The notes: a model not told the origin generated them from the sequence alone. DNA of 64,000 nucleotides from Iris pallida (GCA_029216955.1 JANAVB010006998.1:662264-726263); one strand, 5' to 3'; numbered from the stretch's first letter, positions 46,432-58,815 are shown. Numbers and translations: made by a program.

Positions 46432-49400
46432 ATGGCAACTCTGCTGGGGAAGACTTTCTCTTCCGACGAGGAAGTGACAACTCAATGTGACGTAGCTTCT
46501 ATCGGGAAGATGCAGAAGACTCTGGTTGTAAAGGTCAACCAGACAGCCTATGAAGCCATGATCAATTCCAAAACCACTCCTCGTACTGCAACCACTTCTG
46601 CCTCGAGCAAAGTGCTTCCAGTGTGGGTCTCCAAGGCTGCTGCACAGTCCAACAACTCTGTCAGCAAGACTGCTGCGCAGTCTGCCAAGAAGCCTGCTGC
46701 ACAATCTGCTGCATAGTCTACAGTTGCTGCCACTAAGACTGTTGCACAATCTGTCTCTGTCAAGAATGTTGCGTAATCTGCTGTTGCCAGTACACAGAAG
46801 ACTTTTTATGATGCCTTGTCAAAGTATAAGACTCCTCTGCCTCTGGCGCAGTTGGCTGCACATCTTCCTGCGCAAACCAATACTCCAGCAACTAGAGTGC
46901 ACCCCAAACACTCTGTGGCCAGAATTCCTGATGCGCAAACCACAGTGTCTGTGGCCAGAACCAGAAAGTTCTCTGTCAAGGACTCTCCTGCACAACCTGC
47001 CATTGTGCCATCTACTCATGCACAAACCATGTCTGTGCAATCCAAGAAAGACAGCCCTTTGGCTAATCTTTCTTCATCTCACAACAAAGGGAAGAATGCT
47101 GCTCCTCTCCAACACCCTGTTGCTCCTGCACAATCCACTGGGGGTAGTCTTTTAGCTATTCCTCCTCCTCTCCAGAACAAAGAAAAAGGCCCTTTGGTCT
47201 TTTCTCAAACTTCCTCATCCCATGACTTGAAGACAACAGATGGAAACGCTCTTTAGCTAACCCTTATTTCCAAAACAAAAGAAAAGGCCCTTTGGTCTTT
47301 TCTCAATCTTCCTCGGTTTTTACCGTTGAAGATCAATCTGAATGTGCTCCGGCATCAGTCAGTACAAAAATTCTTTCAAACAAGGATTCTTTTCTCCATG
47401 TTAAAAGAACTTGTACTGATCAAAGAGGTATTCTGCCTACTCCGGTAGCAGAATTCCAAGATCTTCCAACCCTCAAAATCTCCTGTTCAAGACAGGGAAA
47501 ACTGCTGGTGTCTCAAACAGAAACCCCTGGGGGTGAGTTTGCAGATCTAAGAACTTATCTCACCAGGCCAACTTCGATAAAATACAAACAGCCAATGCCG
47601 AAGACCAAACATCATCAGAAACAAACTTCCAGGATCAAGAATCCGGACACTTATGCTAATGAAGTGAGTACTTCCCTGTATACTCAAGGGACAAAATATT
47701 TGAAGAACCGGAACCATGTTCCGAATGTTATCAAAGAACATATCCCTCGAACTTTTCCTCGTCCCGTTGCTGTTCCTGATCTCCGAGAACATCTCAAGCA
47801 AAAATGGGACAATATCCCAACATCTCCAGTGCAACCACTTGGACATCACTGTAACCACAAAGTTATCATCAAGTGTTGTTGTCAAACAACAAGATGATCT
47901 GTCTTCGATCGTCTGAACTTTTCTAACTCTAAATCTATGTCGAAAGATGAAGATGAGGTTTTGTACGCTTCCGTCAACATAACTTCCAGAGACACTGGGG
48001 GGTAGGAAGTGCTCTAAGCACGGGAAACCTCGCAAACCAAGCCAGCGGTATTTGGATCTACTCCAAGAATCCTTTGAAGGAGTTTTCCAACACACCCGTT
48101 CCCGAAGCCGAGACACAATCGGTCAAAGGAATCTTCAAGATCCTTCTGGTCGTTTCCTTCCTTCTCACTCAGGAGATGATTCTTTCTCCGACTACGATGC
48201 ATACAGCGAAAGCTCAGAACAAACGGTGTCTTCCACTGTACCCAGGGAAGTGACAGCTTATGTTGTCAATGAAGATCCCGACGCTTCCAGTTCAGCTAGT
48301 CAAGAACAAAGAATAGCTGCACTAGAAGATAAGTTGAAGACAATGGCTGAAATGGTCGCAAGTATGCATTCCATCATTGTGGCCCAGCATACGGTACCAC
48401 CGACCGTATCTCCTACAAATCCTGAAATCATAGCGTCGTCGGTGCCTGTCAATGCTGGATTGGAGGTAGCACCTACTCAAGTACCTCCTGTACAAGTCCA
48501 ACCTACACCCAGTCAATCAGGTGCTGGGGTAGTGCTTATCATGCTGTTTCTCCTCCTAACACAGTGGTTCAGTCTGCTCCTTCTATATCAGTAGAAGATG
48601 CCAATGAAGCTGTGAGGCTCTTGCGAACTCAGTTTGAAGCTTTTAAGGAGAAGGACAACTTGCAAAGACTGGGGATCAAGTAACCTTATCCAGTTGAATG
48701 GAAGGAAGTCTCGTTTCCTCTGAAGTACAAGATCCCAACTATTTCGCTGTTTGATGGCAGCATATCTCCCAGTCAGTTCATCAACCACTTTGAGGTTATG
48801 ACTATTCAACTTCAACTAAATGATGCTCTTCTTACCAGAGTATTCGTCGGCTGTTTAGCTGGCGTAGCATACGATTGGTATAGAAGCTTGCCCGATGGTT
48901 GTATCACCTCCTTCTCTGGCTTAAAATAAATCTTCTTGGAATGATTTTACGAGGGGATCAATGATATGACTATGTCAGCCCTCAATAAAATCAAACAAAA
49001 GCACAATAAAACTGCTGAGAGTTTCATTGAAAGGTTCCCCCGGAAAGCTTTGAAAATGCCTCCAGGAACTCCGGCTGCTGTCACCATAGACACCTGCAAG
49101 GCAAATCTATTGCCCATTATCAGCATGTGGACGGGGTCTACTCAATTCCAAGATTGGCCATCCTTCATTGTCAATGCTAAAGCCGCTGAAGTTAGCGCCG
49201 ACAAATTCAAGCAGCTAGGGGTACAAATGTCTAACCCCGACCGGGATGAACATCAAACATCAGGTGGTGGCAATCGCCAGAACAATCGTAAACCAAAAGA
49301 AACTTTGAACATTAATTTGAACAAGAACAAAGAATCTCTGACAGTTAATGTAGCTCCTCCTACGTCCACTTCTACTCCTTCAGCACCTCCACCGAGAGAA

Positions 49401-50445
49401 CTTCATCCTAAAGTAGAGTATTCCTTTGATGAGAATGACACTGATAGTATCTTTGATTGCTTAATCAAAAGCAATAAAATCCAACTTCCAGATCCTAAGA
49501 AGCCCGATGAAGTCGGTAAGACTGATCATCCCAAGTACTGTGTCTATCACAGGTTCATCGGATATCCCACTCGACCATGTTATGTGCTCAAAGGTAAAAT
49601 CCAGGAGCTAGTTAATGCTTGCATCGTCACTCTGCAACAAGACGAGAAGACTGTTACTGCAAACATGGTATCAGTTCAGTTCGGTGACTTCCCTCCGCAG
49701 ATGGTGCAACATGGTATCATTCCTATCTACAAAGCTACTCTTGAGATTGAGAATCTCCCTCCTCCACAAAGTAAAGATCTTGTCCCCTTGTCTCTTGACA
49801 ATGACGAGATTATATGGATTCATCCGGATCTTGCTTCAGAGTTTGAACTTCCCTCTGCCTCCAAGAAGAAAGGTCGCTCCAAGGGCAAGACAAAGATTTG
49901 CAATATGGTGTCTTTTGACCCCATAGTTGATGAAGAGATCTTGCTGGGTACCAGATCAGGGAAAGCTTATCTAAAGGATTACCCCAAAGCCCAAGAGAAT
50001 CTTGCTTCTTCTTCTGAGCCTGCTCCAGTGCAGCCTGCTTCTACTGAGGATATTCCTACTGCATCCTCACCGGTTGTAGTATCCATTCCTTCCAAGCCGA
50101 CGGTCGCTGACAAAGACAAACAACAAGTCCGCTTTGATAAACCTTTGAAGAAGTCAGCTTCCTTCGGACTTGAAAAGCCTTACAACTTTGACATCTTGGC
50201 TCAATTGGCCAATACACCGGCCCGGTTGTCAATCTTCGAGCTCTAACGCCTCTCTAAAGAGACTCGGAAAACTCTGAGCGAGGCTCTCATGCAAGCTAAA
50301 ACCTGCTTAGCCCTTCTCAAGAAGCCAAAAGAAGAACCAGTTTCTTGCCTTCATTGTTATAGTATGTTGGAGTTAATTCCAAACATAACTTTCACACAAG
50401 ATGACATGTTGATGGAAGATAACAGGCACGACCGTCCACTCTACT
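46432..50445 (+). pseudogene. gag: gag region of the Tat element E8, multiply disrupted
   Basis: The structural protein of the virus-like particle. It starts MATLLGKTFSSDEEV at the primer site. An N-terminal Ala/Gln/Ser-rich region has repeated AAQS motifs (46620-46790), broken by stops at 46714 and 46773. Frame changes occur near 47255, 47900 and 48540. A coiled-coil piece (EQRIAALEDKLKTM) is at 48304-48345. The capsid-like core runs from about 48600 (FEAFKEKDNLQRLG, SLFDGSISPSQFINHF) through MTMSALNKIKQKHNKTAESF to DHPKYCVYHRFIGYPTRPC. The frame stays open to 50244, stops at TAA, and would continue to the solo LTR at 50446 (TCLALLKKPKEE). Most stops fit CAA/CAG/TGG transitions. Confidence 0.8.
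46433..46449 (+). other. Primer-binding site of E8, overlapping the gag start codon
   Basis: TGGCAACTCTGCTGGGG, seven bases after the LTR end. From memory this type of site in Tat elements fits the 3' end of a tRNA-Arg. The A before it makes ATG, so the first gag codon (46432-46434) overlaps the site. Confidence 0.65.
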
Positions 50446-51099
50446 TGTAATGCCTGTATTCGTATTACGTATTTTGGGACACGTATACGTATTTTATTTT
50501 GTATTGCCTGATTTCTTGTTTAGCTCTCGGCTTGGTTTAACTCTCGGTTTGGGTTGGCTTGGTTCGGCCGGCCCAATGCTTGGTTCATCATGGGCCAAGG
50601 GTGGAACACCTTAGCCTATACTTCTCCTTCATTTCCACTACAACCCCCTCTTTATTATCCCCACCAACCTTCTCTCTCCTCCATAATTCTCATTTACTTC
50701 TCCTTCCCCTACCATTACTCTTCTCCACCAACCAAGAACACCATAGGCAAGTGCAACTTGCTTCCACAAGAGAACTCCTTTTGATGGTTTCATTAGCTTC
50801 TCCTCATGATTCTAAACCACATTAGAACTTGTCATTTTCTATTTTTAGGCTTTAATTCTTGTAGATCTAGAGTTTTGCAATTTTCGGATTTTGGTGGTTT
50901 TGATCTATTAAACTTGCTTGTTTTCAAGTTTTGATGGTTCCATGTTTTAGAGAATTTTATTCTACCCAATTTTGACCTTTGAAAAGTTGGATTCGGACTT
51001 GTTTTGACCAAGATTTGGACAATTGAAGCTTAGATTCAACTTTAGAGTTCTTGCTGTTCTTGCCATTTGGAGAAGACAGTGAACAGTGAGCTAGCTTTT

Positions 51100-51480
51100 T
51101 AGCTTATGCCGCTGAGTCGTACGCTGCTCTTTAGCGAGCGTACGCTAGCCTTCGTACGCTGCTCTTTAGTGAGCGTACGCTCACCTTGATACGCTGCCTG
51201 TTGGCAGTGTGTCTTGAGCATACGCTAGCTTGAGCGTACGCGTGCCTTGGTACGCTAGCTTAAGCGAGCAAGGCGTACGCTGGCCCCTTTCGTACGCTAG
51301 CTCGAGCGTACGCAGTCTTGAGCGTACGCTAGCTTGAGCGTACGCTGACCTGTAGCTTGAGCGTGCCCTTGTGTACGCTGACCCTTGCGTACGCTTTCCA
51401 TTGGAAGTGTATGGATCCTCTGGTACGTAGACCTGAGCGTACGCTAGCCTGAGCGTAGCCTGGCTTGAGCGTAGCCTGAT
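51100..51480. repeat. GCGTACGCT word array in the E9 LTR
   Basis: About 20 copies of GCGTACGCT, GAGCGTACGC and CTAGCTTGAGCGTACGC words, with CGTACG palindromes at the core, spaced 15-30 bp apart. It occupies the same LTR position as the ATGCGGC (E1), CACGCA (E5) and TGCGCA (E6) arrays. A TATA-like TTTTATATCC follows at 51537-51546. Confidence 0.85.
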
Positions 51481-51604
51481 TACCCTTGATCTTCTATAGC
51501 CCTGTATATTGATATTTTATTGGATATTTAACGTCCATTTTATATCCTTATGCCTTTTGTCATGAACTTGATAATCATGGATTTGTTTAATATGTTTGAA
51601 AATG

Positions 51605-51725
51605 ATACCTGAGCATGACACGATAGTGACCCGTAGTGGTGCACTCCTGACATAATGACCTGACATGACCTGATAGTGGTCCGTCGTGGCGCACTCCTGA
51701 CAAGTACACTTGACATGATAAACCT
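51605..51725. repeat. Tandem GTGGYGCACTCCTGACA repeats conserved in Tekay LTRs
   Basis: Two to three units of about 60 bp with GATAGTGACCCGTAGTGGTG and CACTCCTGACA. As reverse complements they also occur in E1 (about 4785-4945), E5 (about 28010-28110) and E6 (about 30560-30710 and 38240-38390). Unlike the word arrays, these repeats are conserved in sequence between elements. Confidence 0.8.
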
Positions 51726-53116
51726 GACATATTATATCTTGATAAGCTGTTACGACGGCTACCTGACATGACATGACCTGTATGAATAACCTGGACACCG
51801 TGGACGATTGTGCTTGTACAAATAATCCAGTCCTGTCTTGCATCATATCTAGGAGGGGACTCCTGAGTACCTCGGTCAGGAGTACCTACTAAAATGGACT
51901 AAGGTTAACAACTAGATTAATACATTAGTCATGAAGAGATTTTCCAGCTACAGGCAATCCCGTTACCTGGGCTCGCTTGGGATCTATAGCCTGCCGTCGA
52001 GTAGGGCACATTTCCAGCACACTGTCATGTGTTGCACCCTTCAAACTGCTTAAGGGTACATGTGTTTCCTGGACGATGTACCCACCTGAATTCAACCCTA
52101 TTCTCTCGACCTGGGTAACCTGGATGGTCTGCAGGGCTTGTGGCTGTGGAATAATCTCACTGCATCTTGTTAGTAATTAGGCTTGTGACAACCCTAGTTA
52201 GTTTAAGTATCAATCCGTAGTTCTTGCTTGGCCGTGAAGTGATTGGATGGAGTCTAACCAGTCTAGTCTTGCCCTGACCCTGTTCCAGACTATTGAATGA
52301 CCAGAATGCTTGTATTTATTTTACCGATAAATGGTGAGAAACCAAGCTCCGTTCAGACGAAGGGTTACAACCCCGGTCCTTGTTTGGTTTACGGGTTGTA
52401 ACCTGGCTATCTGAATAGTTCCATGGTTATCTCGTCGTATATCATCCTGATATGTTTTCTTTTATTCCAGTCCTTATTTTATTTATATTTATATTCCTGT
52501 GCTGATTGCTGGTTTTAGTTCTTAAGTGAAGCCTCCTTTGTGGCACTTGCTCTTTCTGGGGTCTGACCCAGCTGGTTTTGTGTGGCCAGATTTCGGAACA
52601 GCTCCAGAGGATCTACCGACTTCCCAGCCAGATGGTGGCCACTAGACGGAATCCTGGCAACGAGTGGGTTATTTTTGGCTCTCTCGCTCTAATGTAAAAA
52701 TATTCTTTTGAGGCGTTTAGCCGACGAGCACCTGTTTAGCTCGATTGCACTTACTTACTGTCTGCCTACGGGCTGTAACATGATTGACAAATCCTAGGGT
52801 TGATCATGTATGACTAAACTCTTGCTAGTCCTAACATTTTGTAACGACTAGCTTCATGATCAGCTGAATATGTAATATTTGGGACGCCATATTATTATAT
52901 ATTTAATGATCATACATCTTGTGACTCTTACTTACTTGCTTATGATTGAGACACTAGGCTTGTTCATGACCTTAAGAGACTGTTGGCTTGTAGATAAACC
53001 CTCATGTATCCTAGACAGCCGTGACCGTATAGCGAGATGGAATCCATTTCAATAGACGTAGCTGGCTATGTCTGCCCCCGTTCTCTAGTATTCTGGTTCT
53101 GGGGCGTGACACTACT

Positions 53117-56100
53117 ATACAGGATATGTCGATTCAATAAAAGTCGATCGTATCCTGATAGATCCAGGGTCTACTCTCAGCATTATGCCGAAGACAATGT
53201 TGGATGCGCTGAAAATCCCAGTGCATAGTCTCTCCAGTACAATCACCACCATCCTTGGGTTCAATCAGGGAAGGAGTGAGCCTCTGGAAAAGATTCGTCT
53301 GAAACTCTAAATAGGCAATCTTCGCACAAAGGTTACCTTCTATATCATTGACAACCACGGTTGTTCCTACAATGCTTTACTGGGAAGACCATTTCTGCAC
53401 GAGCATAACATTGTCCCTTCGACTCTCCATCAATGTTTTAAATTTGTTGATGACAATGGAGAGGTACAAAAGGAGGTTGCTGATCTCTATCCTTTCAAAG
53501 GCATTGAAGCATACTGCAATGATGCACGGATGTACAAGGACGAATTCATGAAGGTTGTCCTGTCTTTGGATACTGAAGAAGAGCAAGAAACAGTGCCTAA
53601 TGACACCCTCATCATTCCTGTCAAAGGGCGTGTTTCTCGTCCTCAATCCTCCAAGCCACTGGCTATTCACTTGCCAGTTCAAAATCAATCAAGTGAAGAT
53701 CAGGATCAAAGGGAGCTCACCTCTTCTGAGCCACTTGTTATCGACCTCCGTCGTAACAAGGATAAAAAGCAGCTTACTTCTTCTGAGCCACTTGTTATTA
53801 ATCTATCTCATAACAAGGAGAAAAGGGAGCTCACCTCCTCTGAGACGCTTGTTATTGACCTCCGTCGTAACAAAGCTAATCCTCCTCCACGTTCTTCTTC
53901 TCCCCCTCTTGTAATCAATCTGACTAAGCCTGCTAATGCTAAAAGTCATGCTGTAAATACCAATGTACAAATCAATAAAAAAGCATCTACTTTCCAGTAT
54001 ACTGATGTCATTTATCATGATAAATGCTATTTGGATATGTTAGATAGCTATCAGTAATTTACAATAGGAGTTGTGCAATCTCTTCAAACAGAAGTTTCAT
54101 GTGAACACCCAAAGGATTCATATCGTATTGTTCATGTTCGCAAGAAAGGCGAACGTCCAATACTTTTTAGTAAAGGACCGGAACAACAATTCAGCTATAC
54201 GGATGATAGCAAAGTTAACGACACGGGGCATCTTCAACTCCGTCGTTACAGTCAACAATCAAAAGACATCATCCGAAAGATGGGTTACGACTTCAAGAGC
54301 GGCCTCAACTACGGTAAGGGTAGAAAAACTCCTCTCCGTACGGCTGTTCCAAAAGGAAAGTCAGAGATGTACTACAGCAGGACCAAAAGAGGTCTCGGAT
54401 ATGCTTCTCCTCCAATGTTATCCCCAGCAGGCTTTAAATCTGATAGCGAAGAGCATTCTAACTCTTCTGATTCCAGATCATGGGATTCTGACACCAGCAT
54501 TAGTCAAGTTTATCGGCTGACTGTATCTTCTAACATGGTCTCCGTTGAACTTCCAGAAGGCTATGACGAGGATATTGAAGAAAGTTCTGAAACAGATCCT
54601 TGGGCTCAACGAATGAATACCCAATAGGAACTCCGATTCGAACAAAGAGAATCTCCTATCGAAGATCAATTAATTCAAATTGATGTTGAAGAGAGCGGGT
54701 CACCTCGTCCAATATTCATCAGCAAGAACCTTCCAGAGGCAGACAAGCAAGAATTAATTCTTCTGATTAAAGAATACATTGATGTTTTTGTTTGGAGTTA
54801 TGAAGACATGCCAGGACTAGATCCTAAAGTCGCTACTCACAAACTGAACATTTTGCCGAATGCAAAACCGGTCAAACAACAACAACGATGTTTCAAGCCA
54901 AAAATGATGGACGCAATCGACGATGAAGTCAAGAAGCTCATCGCTTGTGGCTTTATCCGAGAAGAGCAACATCCTAATTGGGTAGCTAATGTTGTCCCAG
55001 TTCTAAAGAAAACTGGCAAAGTTCGAGTCTGTATCGACTTCCGGAATCTTAATGAAGCATGTCCAAAAGATGAATTTCCTCTCCCTATCACGGACGTCAT
55101 GATCGACAATACCTGTGGGTTCAAAAAATATCTTTCATGGACGGATTCTCCGGATACAATCAGATTCGGATGCATCCTGAAGATGAAAAGCATACTTCTT
55201 TCCGCACTCCTCGTGGAGTCTATTGTTATACTGTGATGCCGTTTGGTCTCAAAAATGCTGGTGCAACATACCAAAGAGCAATGAGTACCATCTTTCGATA
55301 TCATCTGCGTAAGACTGTCGAATGCTACGTTGACGATATTGCTGTCAAGAGTCGTCTGAAGGAAGATCACATCCAAGACTTGAGAACTATCTTCAATCTC
55401 ATGCGCCAACATCAACTCAAAATGAATCCCACCAAGTCATTCTTGGGTGTCTCTAGTGGCAAATTTCTTGGCTTCGTCATTACCTCTAAGGGTATACACG
55501 TGGATCCCGAGAAGATCAAAGCCATTCAAGAGATGCGTCCTCCACGCAACCTAAAAGAGCTACGAGGATTCCAAGGTCGACTTGCGTACATCAGGAGATT
55601 CATTTCGAATATGTCTGGATGCTGCAGACCATCCACTCAACTTATGAAGAAGGGTGTATCTTTCGTTTGGACTGAAGAATGTCAACGAGCATTTGACGAC
55701 ATCAAGCGGTATCTCATGAATCCACCAGTCCTGGTACCACCGATCTCGGGCATACCGTTCTTAATGTATGTCCGTGCTATGGATCATTCATTGGGTGCTT
55801 TACTTGCCCAAAAGAACAAAGAAGGCCATGAACAAGCTATTTATTATCTCAGTCGTACTATGATTGGTGCTGAACACCGTTATAGTCCGGTCGAAAAAGA
55901 ATGCCTAGCTCTTATGTTTGCTGTTCAAAAGACTCAGCATTACATCATTGGTCAAACCATTCATGTCATATCACGAGTTAATCCTCTTCGGGTACTCATG
56001 AAGAAGCCCAGCACACTCAATTCTCGACTGGCTATATGGGCCATTCTATTAGCCCAATATGACATGGTATATGTTCCTCAAAAGTCTGTCAAAGGTCAAG

Positions 56101-57983
56101 CCCTGGCAGATTTCTTAGCAGCTCATCCTGTGCCAGAAACATCTAAACTCTATGATGAAATTCCAGATAAGACTTTGGAATCTAATACAATCTTCGAAGA
56201 ATTTCCTACTTGGCGTCTATTCTTTGACGGAGCATCCAAAATCGGACCCAATGGTGCCATTGTCGCAGGAGTTGGAGTTGTCCTTGTTTCTCCAGACGGG
56301 TCAGTTATCCAAAGAGCATACTCCCTAGATGAGCCTTGCTCCAACAACGTGGTAGAGTACAATGCTCTACTCATTGGCCTTCAACTAGCCAAACAACTCG
56401 ACGTTGAATATCTTGAAGTTTATGGTGACTCTAAGCTGGTTGTTAACCAGGTTAGAGAGACTTATGAAGTTCGCCATCAAGATCTAGTACCTTATCATGA
56501 AGCAGCAATCAACATGGCTACATCATTTAAAGCCTTCTTCATTGAATATGTACGCCGAGCTTGCAATACTGAAGCTGATGCTTTGGCCAATCTTGCAGCA
56601 GTCCTAGCCATCCCTATCAGAAGACAACAGGTGGTGGTCATCTCTAATCGAGAATTATTCTGTATCGAAAATAATCATAATATTGAGTTCAGTAATCTTA
56701 CTGAAGTCAATGTTATCAGTGAAGATTGGAGAACTCCTTTCATCGACTTCGTGGTTCATGACATACTCCCTGAAGATCCCAAAGAAGCTACGAGTGTTCG
56801 TCGACGGTCTCTCCGATTCTATTACAATCAGACCACCAAGACTCTTTATCGGCGGACTTATGACGGCATACTCTTGTACTGTCTAGCTGGTGATGAAGCA
56901 AAGCAAGTACTGCGTGAAGCTCACGATGGTGTCTGCGGAGCACATCAACCTGGTCCTAAGCTACAGGATCGTATCCGACGTATGGGTTACTACTGGCCTT
57001 CTATGGTATCTGATGCCATCGATTATGTAAGGAAATATCGAGCTTGTCAAATCCATGCAGATTTTATCCATCAACCTTCAGAATTTCTGTATTCGATGGC
57101 TGCTTCATGGCCTTTTGAAGCTTGGGGCATGGACATCATCGGTCCTATCAATCTTCCTTCGTCCAGAGGACATCGGTTCATACTGGCAATAACCGATTAC
57201 TTCTCCAAATAGACTGAAGCTGTACCTTTAACTGAAGTCAAGACTAGCAGCGTCATCAACTTTGTCAAACACCATGTCATTTATCGATTTGGTGTACCTC
57301 GACAAATCATCCATGACAACGGACCACAATTCATCAGTCAGAAGTTTACAAGATTCTGCGATGATCATCGGATTGACAATATCGCTTCGACATCCTACAA
57401 TCCTGCTGCTAATGGATTAGCTAAAGCTTTCAACAAAACCATCATTAAGCTCCTCAAGAAGTTTGTATCTACTAACAAACGAAATTGGAGTGAAAAGCTT
57501 GGTGAATGTCTTTGGGCCTATCGAACTACGGTCCGCAATCCCACAGGCTTTACACCTTTCTTTTTGGTGTATGGTTGTGAAGCAATTCTTCCTCTGGAAC
57601 TTCAAATTCCTTCTTTAAGGATTGCCATTGTTAATGAACTCACTACAGAGAATAACGATCTTCTCCGACTTCAAGAATTAGAAGCGCTCGATGAAAAGCG
57701 GCTATTGGCTCAGCAGCATATTGAGTTATATCAAGCCCATATATCGAAGACTTTCAACCGCAAAGTTAAAGTCAGAGCCTTTCAACAAGGAGAATTTGTT
57801 CTAACAGTAAGACGTCCCATGACTATGACTCACTCGAGCAAAGGCAAGTTCGATGCAAAGTGGGAAGGACCTTACGTTGTCAGCAAAGTCTTTTCAAATG
57901 GAGCCTATCAACTTTCAGAGTTAGATGGTCGAGTTGCAATGATGCCTATCAATGGCAAATTCCTTAAGAAATACTATGTATAA
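53117..57983 (+). pseudogene. pol: pol of the Tat element E8: protease, RT, RNase H, archaeal-type RNase H, integrase
   Basis: Protease: ILIDPGSTLSIMP near 53150. RT begins at about 54700, with VRVCIDFRNLNEACPKDEFP, then MDGFSGYNQI, PFGLKNAGATYQRAM and YVDDIAVKSR. RNase H I covers about 55740-56130. A second, archaeal-type RNase H lies at about 56215-56615, with Asp in WRLFFDGAS, Glu in VEYNALL, Asp in YGDSKLVVNQ and Asp in EADALANLAA. The integrase zinc motif has YRACQIHAD where a Cys would be expected at the Tyr. The integrase core has Asp in AWGMDIIGP and Asp in IIHDNGPQF, but Lys in NGLAKAFNKT where the catalytic Glu is expected. Stops lie at 53310, 54055, 54625 and 57210. One base is missing near 55136. 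Most stops fit single transitions. The enzyme is dead. Confidence 0.9.
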
Positions 57984-58069
57984 ATGTAACAAAAATTTAT
58001 GTAAATATGATCAGACAATTCATAAATAAATTTTGATTTTTATTTCATCATAAATGATGTTACATGATA
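57984..58069 (+). other. Spacer between pol and the antisense ORF
   Basis: AT-rich, with no clear polypurine tract, which agrees with the 3' LTR lying further downstream. Confidence 0.5.
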
Positions 58070-58393
58070 TCAAGGAAGGTCGCTATCGTCCTTCTCAACA
58101 TTAGGACGCGGACCACTGCCGTCCTTATCAAAGACATAATCAGCAAAAGAACTGAGGACTTCTTTGCTCGAGCCTACCAGGAACTTGCAGGCAGCCATCC
58201 TCATGGCCTCTTTCTCTTTAGTCTTTCCTGGTTCAAGCAAGAAATCCAGGATATCTTGCTGTGGTTTGGGCGCAGACGAACTTTCGCCTACTTCCGTCTG
58301 CTTTGGCTGAATTGGTTCGGCAAGATGTTCTCCAATGCCCGCTTCAACCTTTGGGGTGATTTCAGCCTTCTTGGATGCATCTCCGGACGGCAT
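58070..58393 (-). CDS. Short antisense ORF of E8 (107 aa), function unknown
   Basis: The product is not recognised. It starts MPSGDASKKAEITPK, is acidic/Ser-rich in the middle, has a predicted helical stretch EKEAMRMAACKFLVGSSKEV, and ends KDDSDLP. It is uninterrupted, unlike every other gene of this element, though it is short enough for that to be chance. A TATA decamer on the same strand lies 47-56 bp upstream of the ATG, and a 12-copy minisatellite lies upstream of that, which makes an independent antisense transcript plausible. It ends about 85 bp from the pol stop, tail to tail. The overlapping plus-strand frame 58064-58489 is judged a shadow. Confidence 0.45.
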   Translation of the reverse strand: MPSGDASKKAEITPKVEAGIGEHLAEPIQPKQTEVGESSSAPKPQQDILDFLLEPGKTKEKEAMRMAACKFLVGSSKEVLSSFADYVFDKDGSGPRPNVEKDDSDLP

Positions 58394-58439
58394 CTTTATG
58401 TTGAAAAGTGGAAATCATCATTCCTTCCAGATTTCTGTT

Positions 58440-58449
58440 CTATTTATAG
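58440..58449 (-). promoter_or_regulatory. TATA box of the short antisense ORF
   Basis: CTATTTATAG on the plus strand, which reads CTATAAATAG on the minus strand, identical to the sense LTR TATA box at 46092-46101. Confidence 0.6.
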
Positions 58450-58484
58450 GCAGAGATTCTCAAGACAACGAAACGACACAATCA

Positions 58485-58815
58485 TCTGAAGGTTCGTCCG
58501 TTCATTCATCATCATCTGACGGTTCACCCGTTCATTATCATTCATTAATATCAGACGGTTCATCCGTTCATTCACATTCATCTGACGGTTCACCCGTTCA
58601 TTCATATTCATCTGACGGTTTACCCGTTCATTCATATTCATCTGACGGTTCATCCATTCATTATCATCATCTGACGGTTCGCCCGTTCATTATCATCATC
58701 CGACGGTTCACCCGTTCATACGACGGTTCATCCGTTCCTTCATATTCATCCGACGGTTCACCCGTTCATTCAATTCATTTGACGGTCCATCCGTTCATCC
58801 TGACGATTCATTTCG
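58485..58815. repeat. About 30-bp minisatellite (GACGGTTCAYCCGTTCATTC) upstream of the antisense TATA box
   Basis: About 12 units of GACGGTTCACCCGTTCATTC plus ATATTCATCT. Spacing varies (about 17 to 38 bp), and alternate units carry CACCCG or CATCCG. The core ACGGTTCACCCGT is a near-palindrome. It sits just upstream, in minus-strand sense, of the TATA box at 58440. Confidence 0.9.

Larger units (their letters stand above)
50446..53111 (+). mobile_element. E9, solo Tekay-type LTR in the E8 gag-protease region
   Basis: 2666 bp, TGTAATGCCTG...GGGGCGTGACA, flanked by a perfect 5-bp duplication CTACT (50441-50445 and 53112-53116). There is no internal region. It is plus-strand, opposite to E5 and E6, but aligns with them throughout except for its own word array (51100-51480). 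Removing it with one CTACT copy restores the gag-to-protease frame of E8. Confidence 0.95.

Noticed and set aside
54837..55415. 192-aa minus-strand ORF opposite the Tat RT
   Set aside because: It is the reverse of conserved RT coding sequence, with no features of its own.
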